Shown here one piece after another: positions 33,400 through 42,683 of a DNA stretch of 49,153 nucleotides. The translations under genes and the position numbers were made by a program. The stretch comes from Clostridiaceae bacterium. GTDB taxonomy: Bacteria > Bacillota > Clostridia > Oscillospirales > Acutalibacteraceae. The number at the start of each line of letters is the position of its first letter. Position 1 is the stretch's first letter. The notes under the pieces were generated by a model. It made no database searches and had not been told where the DNA came from. It saw only the letters and a list, made by a program, of their open reading frames with translations. The stretch spans positions 1 to 49,153 of the forward strand of contig CAJGCL010000002.1 in assembly GCA_904501675.1 (NCBI GenBank), read 5' to 3'.

Positions 33400-34452
33400 A
33401 TGAAATGCGCAATTATTGGTTGCGGAAGAGTGGCACCAAGCCACGTTAAAGCCGCTAAACAGAATAATATTGAAATTGTGGCTCTTTGCGATATTGATTA
33501 TGAAAAGGCAGTAGCTTTTTCAAAGGTAAACAATGTTGAAAATGCAAGAATATACGCAGATTATAAAGAGATGCTAAAAAAAGAAGAGCTCGATTTTGTC
33601 AGCATAGCAACCATAAGCGGTGCTCACGGAGAAATTGCTCTTTACTGTGCAGAGCAGGGTGTTAATTTTCTTGTTGAAAAGCCGATGGCAATGAGTATTG
33701 CCGAAGCTGATGCAGTTATTGCTGCGGCTGAAAAAAGCGGTGTTATAGCAGGTGTTTGCCATCAGAACCGCTTTAATATTGCAGTTCAGGAGCTGAGAAC
33801 AGCCCTTGAAAGAAATCGTTTCGGCAAGCTTTCTCACGGTAGCATACATATTCGTTGGTTCAGAGACGAAAGCTACTATAAGCAAGACTCCTGGCGCGGA
33901 AAATGGGCGCTTGATGGCGGTGCACTTATGAATCAGTGCATCCACGGCATAGACCTTTTAAGGTGGATGTTCGGTGATGAAATTGAGTCCGTTTACGGCT
34001 CTTCAAGAAATCATTTTCACCCATACATTGAAGCCGAGGATGTTGGCGTTGCAGTAGTCAATTTTAAAAACGGCGCCGTTGCAACAATTGAAGGTACTGT
34101 AAACACTCTTGATAACCTTGAAGAAACATTATGCGTTTTCGGTGAAAATGGAATGGTTCGCCTTGGCGGAATGAGTGCATCTACAGTAGATGTATGGCAA
34201 TTCAAGAATGAAGAATCAGCCGATGAGGACCGCAAATATATTGAGGAAAAAGCACCAAATGTGTACGGCAACGGCCACACAAGTCTTTACCTTGATTTTA
34301 AAAACGCAGTTCTTGAAAGAAGAACCCCGTATGTTGATTTGTACGCAGGCAAGCGTGCAGTTGAATTAGTTCTTTCAATATATAAAAGTCAGAAAACTGG
34401 CGAAAAAGTAACTTTTCCTATAACAGACTTTTCTTCATCAGATATGATATAA
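33400..34452 (+). CDS. Gfo/Idh/MocA sugar oxidoreductase (WbpB/WlbA-like)
   Basis: A 350-aa NAD(P)-dependent oxidoreductase. The Rossmann motif GCGRVAPSHVKAAKQ (8-22), the EKPMAMS substrate/cofactor turn (about 97), and GGALMNQCIHGIDLLRWMFG (about 173-192) with the catalytic His are visible; this last block and DSWRGKW resemble WbpB/WlbA, which oxidise UDP-GlcNAcA at C3. The partner enzymes WbpA, WbpE and WbpD are absent here, so its substrate in this locus is unknown. It is the last gene before the operon terminator, 41 bases after fnlC. Confidence 0.82.
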   Translation: MKCAIIGCGRVAPSHVKAAKQNNIEIVALCDIDYEKAVAFSKVNNVENARIYADYKEMLKKEELDFVSIATISGAHGEIALYCAEQGVNFLVEKPMAMSIAEADAVIAAAEKSGVIAGVCHQNRFNIAVQELRTALERNRFGKLSHGSIHIRWFRDESYYKQDSWRGKWALDGGALMNQCIHGIDLLRWMFGDEIESVYGSSRNHFHPYIEAEDVGVAVVNFKNGAVATIEGTVNTLDNLEETLCVFGENGMVRLGGMSASTVDVWQFKNEESADEDRKYIEEKAPNVYGNGHTSLYLDFKNAVLERRTPYVDLYAGKRAVELVLSIYKSQKTGEKVTFPITDFSSSDMI

Positions 34453-34490
34453 AAAAAGCGCTATCCTTTTTCAGGATAGCGCTTTTTATT
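34453..34490. terminator. Bidirectional terminator closing the polysaccharide operon
   Basis: A 15-bp perfect stem AAAAAGCGCTATCCT / AGGATAGCGCTTTTT with a five-base loop (34453-34487). Works for the operon and for the convergent SPFH gene. Confidence 0.95.
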
Positions 34491-34497
34491 AGTATTA

Positions 34498-35442
34498 TCA
34501 ATCACAGCAAGGGTCTACTTTTTTCTTTTTGGGTGTTGGCTTCGCTGCCTCTGTAGTATCTCCCAAACCTGTTGCTTCGCTGAAGAGAACATCTTTTTTA
34601 ACAACCTCAACTGCATCTGTAGGCACAATAATTTTTGCAGCCTGACCATTAGACATATTAACAAGAGCTTCGTATCTTTTAAGCTCAATAACAGCGGCAG
34701 TAGGATTAGCCTCAACAATTGCGCGGATACCATCTGCTTCTGCCTCTTTAGCAAGAAGAAGTGCTTTTGCTTCACCTTCTGCGCGGGCGATCTGAGCATC
34801 TCTTTCACCTTCGGCAGCAAGAATCATAGCCTGCTTATCACCTTCCGCGCGAGTAATAGCAGCGGCTTTGTGGCCTTCTGCCTGAAGAAGAGTTTCGCGA
34901 CGGTCGCGTTCTGCTTTCATCTGCTTTTCCATTGCCTGCTGAATTTCCTGAGGCGGAATAATATTTTTAAGCTCAACTCTTGTAACCTTCATACCCCACT
35001 GATCTGTGGCGTCATCAAGTATAGCAGTCATATTGCTGTTGATTGTATCTCTTGATGTAAGGGTGCTGTCAAGCTCCAGTTCACCAACAATATTACGAAG
35101 AGTAGTTGCAGTTAAATTTTCAAGCGCATTGATTGGATTAACTACACCGTAGGTGTAAAGGTTTGCATCAAAAATCTTGAAGAAAACAACGGTGTCAATC
35201 TGCATTGTAACGTTATCTTTTGTAATAACAGGCTGTGGTGGTGAGTCAATAACCTGCTCTTTGAGAGTGATTTTCTTGGCAATTCTCTCAAGAAGAGGGA
35301 TTTTTACGTGAAGACCAGCGCCCCAGGTCTTTTTGTATTTACCTAAAAATTCAATTACGTACTCATGAGCCTGTGGCACAATACGAACGTTTGCAACCAC
35401 TAAAGCCAACAAAAGACCAACAACGATTAAAATAATTTCCAT
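34498..35442 (-). CDS. SPFH/Band 7 stomatin-like membrane protein
   Basis: A 314-aa protein with an N-terminal membrane helix (EIILIVVGLLLALVVA, 2-17), a band 7 domain (about 20-190; YVIEFLGKYKKTWGAGLHVKIP at its start, LKNIIPPQEIQQAMEKQM at its end) and an Ala/Glu/Arg-rich coiled coil (about 180-245) with repeated AEGxxxA units. It ends in a Lys-rich tail and CCD. Similar to QmcA/stomatin scaffolds that form cage-like rings in membrane microdomains. The usual partner NfeD is not next to it. Strong AAGGAGG before the ATG; single gene with its own promoter and terminator. Confidence 0.92.
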   Translation of the reverse strand: MEIILIVVGLLLALVVANVRIVPQAHEYVIEFLGKYKKTWGAGLHVKIPLLERIAKKITLKEQVIDSPPQPVITKDNVTMQIDTVVFFKIFDANLYTYGVVNPINALENLTATTLRNIVGELELDSTLTSRDTINSNMTAILDDATDQWGMKVTRVELKNIIPPQEIQQAMEKQMKAERDRRETLLQAEGHKAAAITRAEGDKQAMILAAEGERDAQIARAEGEAKALLLAKEAEADGIRAIVEANPTAAVIELKRYEALVNMSNGQAAKIIVPTDAVEVVKKDVLFSEATGLGDTTEAAKPTPKKKKVDPCCD

Positions 35443-35473
35443 AAAAAAACCTCCTTAGATATTATATGATTTT

Positions 35474-35502
35474 ATAATACAAAATATGTTTTAAATAGTC
35501 AA
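35474..35502 (-). promoter_or_regulatory. Sigma-A promoter of SPFH gene
   Basis: Leftward TTGACT (35497-35502), 17 bases, TATTAT (35474-35479). Leader about 25 bases. Confidence 0.7.
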
Positions 35503-35530
35503 CAAAAGTTGAAGAAACAAGTTTCCTTTT

Positions 35531-36190
35531 TTATTTAAATTCTTCGAATTCAGGCATAATGTAGGTGGTTGTAGAGAAAAACATAACCTTCATTTCCCCG
35601 TAAGAATATTCATTCAGCTTTCTGTCTTCGCTAGCTCTTTTTGAGTTAAGGGATTTATCTATTGAGTAAATTGCAATTAAAGAGTCTTTATTTCTTATAT
35701 GTGTACCATCGGAATTTTTTGAGCCGTCAAATTCAAGCACAAGGTTGCTATCGTTTTCAGGTACAGTATAAAGAGCAACAAGGGTTTCTGAATTTACGCC
35801 ATATTTTTGAGAAACAGCATCAATATAGCGGTTATTTTTATCATCGGAAAAAGCCATTTCTCCTGTTTTTTCATATGTTTTTGTGGTTTGTAGAAGAGTT
35901 GTGCTCTCTGTTTCGGGCACAAAACTTGGCGTAGGTACTGTAGCAGGTGTGATGAGTTCAACAGAATCTGATATAGTTTCAGTAAAAGTAACTTCACTTT
36001 CCTGTGTTTGTTCAGAAGATGTAATTATCTGCATTTGTGTAGACAGCGTGTTGTCGCTATCTTGATAATATTGAGTATTGTCTGTTGTAGAGAATTGTGT
36101 GTCGTCAACAGAATTATCTTGTAACCCGCATCCTGCCAAAACAAGCAAACAAGCACCAACGATAACAATTTTTAATAAACATTTTTTCAT
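35531..36190 (-). CDS. Putative lipoprotein of unknown function
   Basis: A 219-aa protein with a lipoprotein signal peptide: Lys-rich start, hydrophobic core and the lipobox LVLAGC with the lipidated Cys at residue 21. Residues about 25-110 are a Ser/Thr/Gln-rich, low-complexity stalk. A small domain occupies about 115-219 (YIDAVSQKYGVNSETLVALYTVPEN, then SNLVLEFDGSK and YSYGEMKVMFFST). I do not recognise it as a known family. It is probably held on the outer face of the membrane by lipid. AGGTGG site before the ATG; the next gene downstream has a separate promoter. Confidence 0.8.
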   Translation of the reverse strand: MKKCLLKIVIVGACLLVLAGCGLQDNSVDDTQFSTTDNTQYYQDSDNTLSTQMQIITSSEQTQESEVTFTETISDSVELITPATVPTPSFVPETESTTLLQTTKTYEKTGEMAFSDDKNNRYIDAVSQKYGVNSETLVALYTVPENDSNLVLEFDGSKNSDGTHIRNKDSLIAIYSIDKSLNSKRASEDRKLNEYSYGEMKVMFFSTTTYIMPEFEEFK

Positions 36191-36212
36191 AAATCCACCA
36201 CCTGATACAATA

Positions 36213-36241
36213 AATATATCACATTTTCAGCTGGGTTTCAA
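36213..36241 (-). promoter_or_regulatory. Sigma-A promoter of lipoprotein gene
   Basis: Leftward TTGAAA (36236-36241), 17 bases, TATATT (36213-36218) preceded by TGA. Confidence 0.6.
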
Positions 36242-36255
36242 TTAATATATTTTTC

Positions 36256-36285
36256 TTGCAATTGAACGCATATATATTGTATAAT
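36256..36285 (+). promoter_or_regulatory. Predicted promoter of GH20 operon
   Basis: TTGCAA (36256-36261), 18 bases, TATAAT (36280-36285). Start near 36292, 29 bases before the ATG. Confidence 0.55.
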
Positions 36286-36320
36286 TAAAGTGTATAACTG
36301 TGATAAGGTGGTGTAGTGTT

Positions 36321-37790
36321 ATGTTTTTATGTCCTCAACCCAAAAAACTTGAACTTCATAAGGGTTATTATTTTTTTAATGCAGGTGAAGAGCCTGAAAT
36401 TACCTCAAAAATTACTCCCCTTCTTGCTCAGAAGGAAAGTTACCGCATTGAAATTGATTCAACCGGTGTACATATTGAGGCTGCAGACTCTGCAGGTGAA
36501 TATTATGCCCGCGTAACACTTTCCCAGCTTATGAAAAACTACAGGGGCTGTCTGCCGTTTTTATATATCTACGATGAGCCTGATTACAGCTATCGCGGCT
36601 TTATGATAGACTCCTGCCGTCATTTCTTTACAGTAGAAGAAATTAAAAAAATTGTTGAAGGCGCCGCCCTTTTTAAATTCAATAAATTTCATTTTCATTT
36701 AACAGATGACCAGGGCTTCAGGGTTCAGATTGATTCTTACCCTCAGCTTACGTCTGTTGGCTCTGTGCGTTATGGCTCTCATTTTGGTAAAACCCATGAC
36801 GACGAAGAGATGTATGGCGGTTTTTATACTAAAGCAGAACTTTGCGAAATAGTTAAATTCTGTGCTGAGCGTCATATTGAGGTTATACCCGAATTTGATG
36901 TTCCGGGTCATACAAGCGCTATAGTGTCTGCAATGCCTGAGCTTTCCTGTACAGGCGAAGAAATAAAACCACAGACAACCGCAGGAATTTTTCCTGACGT
37001 TTTATGCGTTGGCAACGAAGAAACATACAAAATGATTTGCGCAGTTATTGATGAATTGTGTGAAATCTTCCCTTGCAAGTATTTTCATATTGGTGGGGAT
37101 GAGGTACCGAAAGCTCATTGGAATAAATGTCCCAAATGTCAGGCAAAGAGAGAAGCTCTTGGACTAAAAACAATGGAAGAGCTTCAGGGTGCATTCTCTC
37201 AGGAAATTGCTTCTTATCTCAAGAAAAAAGGCAAAAAAGCTATTTGTTGGAATGAAGCAATTCGCGGAGGAAATGTTGAAAACGATAACATTACAGTTGC
37301 CTGGTGGATGGATAAAACTGATACTTCTCTTAAATGGGTAAACAGCGGTGCACCAACAATAATTGAAAGCTTTTCGCCATACTATGTTGATTACCCTCAT
37401 GGTATGCACTCGTTAAGAGATATTTATATGTATAATCCTAAAAAAATAAGAGGATTAACAGAGTTGGGCAAAAACTCCATTGTAGGAATAGAAAGTCCTA
37501 TTTGGACAGAGTTTGTTAAGGATATTGATAAAATGCAGAAAATGTGTTTTCCTCGTTGGCTTGCAGTTGCAGAAAATGCATGGAATAGCTATGATAAAAA
37601 GGACTTTCCTCAATTCCTTAAAACAGTTGAGTTTTTCTGTGATGTTCTTAAAGAACACGGCATAACCCCTGCTCCTGAAGAGGAGTGGAACATTCTTCCT
37701 CATACAAGGATTGAGCAGACATTGAAATTTGCCGCCAAAAACATATCAAAGAAAACAATTATCGATTTTTTCAGAGGTAACAACAAATGA
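36321..37790 (+). CDS. Beta-N-acetylhexosaminidase, GH20
   Basis: A 489-aa glycosidase that removes terminal GlcNAc or GalNAc by substrate-assisted catalysis. The first 85 residues form the small N-terminal GH20b-like domain; the TIM barrel starts at YRGFMIDSCRHFF (about 98). KFHFHLTDDQGFR (about 127), PEFDVPGHTSA (about 192) and IGGDEVPKAHW with the catalytic Asp-Glu pair at about 259-260 are visible. No signal peptide, so it likely trims imported oligosaccharides in the cytoplasm. The ATG at 36321 is used because the GGTGGTG site lies just upstream; the GTG at 36300 does not have one. Overlaps the next gene by four bases. Confidence 0.93.
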   Translation: MFLCPQPKKLELHKGYYFFNAGEEPEITSKITPLLAQKESYRIEIDSTGVHIEAADSAGEYYARVTLSQLMKNYRGCLPFLYIYDEPDYSYRGFMIDSCRHFFTVEEIKKIVEGAALFKFNKFHFHLTDDQGFRVQIDSYPQLTSVGSVRYGSHFGKTHDDEEMYGGFYTKAELCEIVKFCAERHIEVIPEFDVPGHTSAIVSAMPELSCTGEEIKPQTTAGIFPDVLCVGNEETYKMICAVIDELCEIFPCKYFHIGGDEVPKAHWNKCPKCQAKREALGLKTMEELQGAFSQEIASYLKKKGKKAICWNEAIRGGNVENDNITVAWWMDKTDTSLKWVNSGAPTIIESFSPYYVDYPHGMHSLRDIYMYNPKKIRGLTELGKNSIVGIESPIWTEFVKDIDKMQKMCFPRWLAVAENAWNSYDKKDFPQFLKTVEFFCDVLKEHGITPAPEEEWNILPHTRIEQTLKFAAKNISKKTIIDFFRGNNK

Positions 37791-38740
37791 TTAAATATTC
37801 TGTTATCGGTACTTCATGGATAACAAATTCCTTTATTGAAGGAGCAAATCTTTGCGACGAATTACTTTTAGACGGTGTTTATTCCCGTTCAGTTTCAAAG
37901 GGTAGCATATTTGCGGAGGAAACAGGTGCAAAGAGAGTTTTCGGCTCCTTTGAGGAATTGCTTTGCAGTGATACAGACCTTGTGTATGTTGCATCGCCAA
38001 ACGTATGCCATTACAGTCAATGCAAGGCTCTTTTGGAAAATGGTAAGCATGTAATATGCGAAAAGCCTGTAACAATCACAGCAGAAGAATTTTCAGAGCT
38101 TGTTTCATTAGCAAGGAAGAAAAATCTTGTATACTTTGAAGCTATTATGTATATGCATTCACCAGCTAGAAGGATTTTAAAAGAAGCAGTAGAAAGCATA
38201 GGCAGCATAAGAAGTGCCAGCTTTGATTTTTCTCAGCTTTCATCAAAATACAAGGCTCTTGTAAATGGTGAATTACCAAATATTTTTAATCCTGAAATGA
38301 AAACAGGCGCTCTTAATGATTTAGGAATATACTGCGTTTATCCTGCAATTGATTTGTTTGGTGAGCCTGAGGAAATTATTCCTGTTCAGCATTTCCTGTC
38401 AACAGGTGCAGATGGTTGTGGCTCAGCAGTTTTCAAGTATAGCGATAAGCTTATTACAATAACATATTCAAAAACCGGTCAGAGCCGTGGTGTTTCTCAG
38501 ATTTTTGGCGATTTAGGTACTGTTACAATAGGCAGTATTTCTCAGACAGATAACATATATTTATACAACAACAGCGGCGAGAAAAAAGAGCTTGTTCCTG
38601 ATATTGATAAAAAATATCATATGGGTAACGAGGCAAAAAATGCCGCCCAATTTATAAAAAACACCAAATGTGAGCTTTTAAAGGAATGTCAGGAAATGAA
38701 TTTAAAGGTTCTCAGAGCTATGGAAAAAATGAGGGTGTAA
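37787..38740 (+). CDS. Gfo/Idh/MocA family oxidoreductase
   Basis: A 317-aa NAD(P)-dependent oxidoreductase. The N-terminal Rossmann part is degenerate at the first turn (SVIGTSWITNSFIEGA), followed by GVYSRS, YVASPNVCH and the CEKPVTITAEEF turn (about 95). YFEAIMYMHSPA (about 122) and GALNDLGIYCVYPAIDLFGEP (about 177) resemble dihydrodiol/D-xylose dehydrogenase-like members. The substrate is unknown; ATGA overlap with the GH20 gene suggests handling of a sugar that the hexosaminidase releases. Confidence 0.85.
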   Translation: MIKYSVIGTSWITNSFIEGANLCDELLLDGVYSRSVSKGSIFAEETGAKRVFGSFEELLCSDTDLVYVASPNVCHYSQCKALLENGKHVICEKPVTITAEEFSELVSLARKKNLVYFEAIMYMHSPARRILKEAVESIGSIRSASFDFSQLSSKYKALVNGELPNIFNPEMKTGALNDLGIYCVYPAIDLFGEPEEIIPVQHFLSTGADGCGSAVFKYSDKLITITYSKTGQSRGVSQIFGDLGTVTIGSISQTDNIYLYNNSGEKKELVPDIDKKYHMGNEAKNAAQFIKNTKCELLKECQEMNLKVLRAMEKMRV

Positions 38741-38741
38741 A

Positions 38742-39398
38742 ATGCTTGAAAAAGAGCTCAGAGAGTTTCTTCTCTCAAAAGGAGTAAGTGATGTCGGCTA
38801 TTCATATATTACCGATAGTGATACAGGTGAGCTGAAATATGCAGTAAGCCTTGTTGTGCGTCTTTCAGATGCTATTATTGATGAGATTACAGATGAGCCG
38901 ACTGCAACTTATTTTAACCATTACAGAAGTGTCAATGCTTTTATTGACCGTTGCCTTCTTGATGCAGGTCTTTTTCTTCAGGAGAGAGGCTATAAATATA
39001 TAACAATTGCCGCCTCTCAGAGTATGCCCGGTACACATTATAACGGACGATACAGCCATAAAAAGGCGGCGTGCCTTGCAGGTCTTGGAGGAATAGGAAA
39101 AAACTCGCTTTTCATTCACAAAAAGTATGGCACAAGAGTGCGTTTAGGCACACTTTTTACCGATTGCGAATTAACGGGTGAGGGCGAATTAAAAGAAAAT
39201 CTGTGCCTTAGCTGCGATAAGTGCGTAAAGGCTTGTCCGTCGGGCGCAATAAGCGGAAAAGAATTTAAAGCAGGTGTGGAAAGAGAAGATATTTTTAATC
39301 CTCAGCTTTGTAGCGATTATATGAAAAAACAGTTTCATCATATCGGCAGAGGTGTTGTCTGCGGTATATGTATGAAGGTTTGTCCATACAGCAAATAA
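38742..39398 (+). CDS. QueG-like double [4Fe-4S] protein
   Basis: A 218-aa protein related to the epoxyqueuosine reductase QueG but much shorter than the usual 310-380 residues. It has the QueG-type central block GLGGIGKNSLFIHKKYGTRVRLGTL (about 107-131; quoted in part: GIGKNSLFIHKKYG), then a Cys group CLSCDKCVKACP (about 150) and a last one CGICMKVCPYSK at the C-terminus, enough for two clusters. The C-terminal HEAT-like tRNA-binding part of QueG is absent, so it may not act on tRNA. One base separates it from the oxidoreductase gene upstream. Confidence 0.75.
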   Translation: MLEKELREFLLSKGVSDVGYSYITDSDTGELKYAVSLVVRLSDAIIDEITDEPTATYFNHYRSVNAFIDRCLLDAGLFLQERGYKYITIAASQSMPGTHYNGRYSHKKAACLAGLGGIGKNSLFIHKKYGTRVRLGTLFTDCELTGEGELKENLCLSCDKCVKACPSGAISGKEFKAGVEREDIFNPQLCSDYMKKQFHHIGRGVVCGICMKVCPYSK

Positions 39399-39417
39399 AA
39401 CGAAATGAGGTGATTTT

Positions 39418-40104
39418 GTGGCAAAAATTCTCGTTGCAGATGATGAACAGCTTATAAGGAAGCTGATAAGCGACTGTCTTTCCAAAGACGGACATCAGAT
39501 TCTTGAGGCAGAGGACGGTCTTCAGGCGCTCTCCCTTTTCAGAAGTAATAAGGACATAAACCTTTGCATCCTTGATATTATGATGCCTGAAATAGATGGT
39601 TGGGGCGTTTGCCGCAAAATCAGAGAAACAAGCGGTGTTCCCATTATGCTTGTTTCTGCGAGAAGTCAGGATTTTGACCAGATAATGGGCTTTGAAAGCG
39701 GAGCAGACGACTATGTTACAAAGCCATTTTCTCTTGTTGTTTTAAGTAAAAGAGTTAACACTCTTTTGCAAAGAGGCGCTGTTCAGACTCCCAAAAATCC
39801 TGACCGAATAGAAATATATGAGCTAAACTCCCTTATTGTCGATTGCTCAGCCCACGAAGTTCGTCTTAATAACAAGGTAGTTGATTTTACAATAAAAGAA
39901 TTTGAAATTATTAAAATGCTAGCCATGCATCCCGGCAGGGTATATTCCCGAGAGCGCCTTGTGAATGAAGTCTGGGGCGATGATTTTGATGGTGTTGCAA
40001 GAACTGTAGATTCCCACATCGCGCGAATACGTACAAAACTCGGCGAATGGGGTGCAAACCACCTTATTACTGTTTACGGAACAGGTTATAAATTTGAAGA
40101 ATAG
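39418..40104 (+). CDS. OmpR-family response regulator
   Basis: A 228-aa two-component regulator with a receiver domain (acidic DDEQ at 8-11, phosphoacceptor Asp in CILDIMMPEIDG near residue 52, Lys in YVTKPFS near 103) and a winged-helix DNA-binding domain (VVDFTIKEFEIIKML, then RTVDSHIARIRTKLGEW and TVYGTGYKFEE). GTG start after GAGGTG. The sensor kinase follows after 27 bases. Target genes are unknown. It is 19 bases after the QueG-like gene, so it may share the GH20 transcript. Confidence 0.94.
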   Translation: MAKILVADDEQLIRKLISDCLSKDGHQILEAEDGLQALSLFRSNKDINLCILDIMMPEIDGWGVCRKIRETSGVPIMLVSARSQDFDQIMGFESGADDYVTKPFSLVVLSKRVNTLLQRGAVQTPKNPDRIEIYELNSLIVDCSAHEVRLNNKVVDFTIKEFEIIKMLAMHPGRVYSRERLVNEVWGDDFDGVARTVDSHIARIRTKLGEWGANHLITVYGTGYKFEE

Positions 40105-40131
40105 TTTCATTTTTCGGAAGGAAGGGAGAAC

Positions 40132-41568
40132 ATGAAAAAAAGAAAATTGGGTATAAGAGCCAAATTCTTTCTTGAAGTAGGCGCGATTATTGCCGCCTGC
40201 CTTATTGGTATTGCTTTTGTTAACTCCCAACTCCTTGAAAGCGTTTATATTTGGAATATGGAACGCACCTTTGCCGATATCGCAAATCGAACAGAGCGTG
40301 AAGGTGAAAATTATTTTGCTTATTTATCCGAAATCGAAACAACGCAAAATTTAAGTATAGATTTATATGATGCAAACGATAATTATCTGTATGAGGGGAA
40401 AAGCTCATATCTCTCAGGTAACAAAATCAACGTTATAAGTCGAAAAACAAATGATGACGGTAGTTATTTTAATGTTGTGTGCGCGGAAGGGAGCACTACT
40501 CAATATATTCTTTACGGTAAGAGCCTTCAGAACGATTACCACATAGAAATTTCAACGGAAATAAACCCGATTCAGGAAAACGCCTCCCTTGCAACCACGG
40601 TAACTACTACAATTACTGTGCTTGCTCTGGGTCTTGCTCTTGTTTTTATATATGACTATTCTCGTCGTTTTACAAAGCCTCTCATTCAAATGAATGAAGT
40701 TATGAAAAAAATCGCATCACTTGATTTTTCTGCCAAAACAAATATAGACAGAAAAGACGAAATCGGTACTCTTGCAAATAATATTAATACAGTTTCCGAT
40801 TCTCTTGATACAGCGCTTTCCGAGCTTCGTGAAAAGAACGCCCAACTTCAGGCAGATATTGAAAAAGAGCGTCAGCTTGAAAGAATGAGGCAGGATTTTG
40901 TTTCTTCTGCATCTCACGAATTAAAAACACCTATTGCAATTGTACGAGGCTATGCAGAAGGCTTAAAAATGAATATGGATGGAAGTGATGAAGCGTCCGC
41001 AGAATATTGCGATATTATAATTAGGGAAGCAGATAAAATGAATGACCTTGTTATTAATATGCTGGAGCAATCCCTCTATTCAACAGGAACAAAGCTTCCT
41101 GATAAAGATGATTTCGATGTTAAAGAATATATTAAAGAGTTTTTGAAATCCGCTTCTCCGATTTTCAAAGAAAAAGGTATAACTGTTGAAACTCAAACAG
41201 AGAGTATATCTGTATTGGGCGATAAAAAACAGCTTACAACAGTGCTTTCCAACATTGTTCTTAATGCCTGTAGCCATGCTTCAGGAGAAAAGATCATTAG
41301 AATTTCAACTGAGAATTACGGTGATAAAGTTAAAGTTACTGTTTTTAATACAGGTAGCTTTATTGCCGATAAGGATAAGGACAGTATTTTTACATCCTTT
41401 TACAGAGCAGATAAAGCTCATTCCCGTAAGGAAGGCCGTTTTGGGTTAGGGCTTTCAATAGTAAAATCTATAGTAACTAACCATGGTTGTGATTGTGGTT
41501 TTCAAAATAAAGATAATGGTGTAACCTTCTGGTTCACTGTGGAAAAGAGTAAACAGTATGAAAATTGA
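40132..41568 (+). CDS. Sensor histidine kinase
   Basis: A 478-aa membrane kinase, partner of the regulator upstream. It has a first membrane helix (about 11-32), an extracellular sensor domain of about 120 residues, a second helix (about 155-178), a HAMP domain (about 180-235), the phosphoacceptor block SSASHELKTPIAIVRGYAEGL with His near residue 262, and an HATPase domain with the N box NIVLNACSHASG and GRFGLGLSIVKSI G2 box. The sensor region shows no recognised fold. Its last 11 bases overlap the methyltransferase gene. Confidence 0.94.
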   Translation: MKKRKLGIRAKFFLEVGAIIAACLIGIAFVNSQLLESVYIWNMERTFADIANRTEREGENYFAYLSEIETTQNLSIDLYDANDNYLYEGKSSYLSGNKINVISRKTNDDGSYFNVVCAEGSTTQYILYGKSLQNDYHIEISTEINPIQENASLATTVTTTITVLALGLALVFIYDYSRRFTKPLIQMNEVMKKIASLDFSAKTNIDRKDEIGTLANNINTVSDSLDTALSELREKNAQLQADIEKERQLERMRQDFVSSASHELKTPIAIVRGYAEGLKMNMDGSDEASAEYCDIIIREADKMNDLVINMLEQSLYSTGTKLPDKDDFDVKEYIKEFLKSASPIFKEKGITVETQTESISVLGDKKQLTTVLSNIVLNACSHASGEKIIRISTENYGDKVKVTVFNTGSFIADKDKDSIFTSFYRADKAHSRKEGRFGLGLSIVKSIVTNHGCDCGFQNKDNGVTFWFTVEKSKQYEN

Positions 41569-42673
41569 TTTTTGTATACCAAGCCTTTTAGGCGTTGAAG
41601 GACTTATTGCCGATGAGCTCCGTTTCTTAGGGGCAGAGAATGTTGCGGCAGAAAACGGAAGAGTTTTATTTTCAGGTGATGAGAATATTCTTGCCCGTGT
41701 TAATATCTGCTCCCACTTTGCAGAAAGAGTACAGATTCTTATGGGTAGCTTTGAAGCCAAAACCTTTGAGGAGCTTTTTCAAGGCGTTAAGGATTTACCT
41801 TGGGAGCAATGGATAGGTAAAGAAGACGCTTTTCCTGTTAAAGGTTATTCATTGAAATCTCAGCTTTTCAGCGTAAGTGATTGTCAGGCTATTATTAAAA
41901 AAGCAGTTGTTGAAAGGCTTAAATCTAAATATGGCGTTTCATGGTTTACTGAAACGGGACCTGTTCATCAGATTCAGTTCTCTATTATGAACGACAAGGC
42001 TACTCTTCTTATAGATACAACAGGTGCAGGTCTTCATAAGAGAGGCTACCGCCTTTCCCAGAATGGTGCACCAATGAAGGAAACCCTTGCAGCTGCTCTT
42101 TGCGCTCTTGCGAAGGTAAGGCATTACCACTCCCTTTATGACCCGATGTGCGGTAGCGGTACCCTTCTTTTAGAAGGCGCTTTGTATGCACATAATATTG
42201 CTCCCGGTCTTAACAGACATTTTGCCGCAGAGCGTTTTGAGGTTCTTCCCAAAAACATATGGGCAGAAGAAAAAGAAAGAGCAAGGAGTCTTGAAAAGGT
42301 AGATACGGATTTCCAGGGATTTGGCTCAGACATTGACCCTATGGCAATAAAGATTGCAACCGAAAATGCCGCAAGACTTCCTATAGGCAAAAAGCTTCAT
42401 TTTGAAAAGCGGGATATTAAAGATTTCAAGCGCTACAGTGAGCGAGGTACAGTTATCTGCAATCCGCCATACGGCGAAAGACTTCTCGATTTACAGGAAG
42501 CAGAGGAAATTTACAAGCAGATGGGTAAAGTGTTTACTCAGCAGCATGGCTGGAGCTACTATGTAATAACTCCTGACGAAGAATTTGAAAATTGCTTCGG
42601 CAGAAAAGCAGATAAGAGCAGAAAGCTTTATAATGGTATGATTAAGTGCCGCTACTATATGTTCTTTAAATGA
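41558..42673 (+). CDS. THUMP-domain RNA methyltransferase (RlmL/YpsC-like)
   Basis: A 371-aa class I SAM-dependent methyltransferase that probably methylates rRNA guanine. The THUMP RNA-binding domain spans about 50-160; the Rossmann domain has DPMCGSGTLLLEGAL (motif I, about 195-209), FGSDIDPMAIKIA (about 254) and catalytic ICNPPYGERL (about 300). This matches the N-terminal half of E. coli RlmL and the stand-alone Firmicutes YpsC type. The start overlaps the kinase gene by 11 bases and has only a weak RBS. Confidence 0.92.
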   Translation: MKIDFCIPSLLGVEGLIADELRFLGAENVAAENGRVLFSGDENILARVNICSHFAERVQILMGSFEAKTFEELFQGVKDLPWEQWIGKEDAFPVKGYSLKSQLFSVSDCQAIIKKAVVERLKSKYGVSWFTETGPVHQIQFSIMNDKATLLIDTTGAGLHKRGYRLSQNGAPMKETLAAALCALAKVRHYHSLYDPMCGSGTLLLEGALYAHNIAPGLNRHFAAERFEVLPKNIWAEEKERARSLEKVDTDFQGFGSDIDPMAIKIATENAARLPIGKKLHFEKRDIKDFKRYSERGTVICNPPYGERLLDLQEAEEIYKQMGKVFTQQHGWSYYVITPDEEFENCFGRKADKSRKLYNGMIKCRYYMFFK

Positions 42674-42683
42674 GGTATTATAA

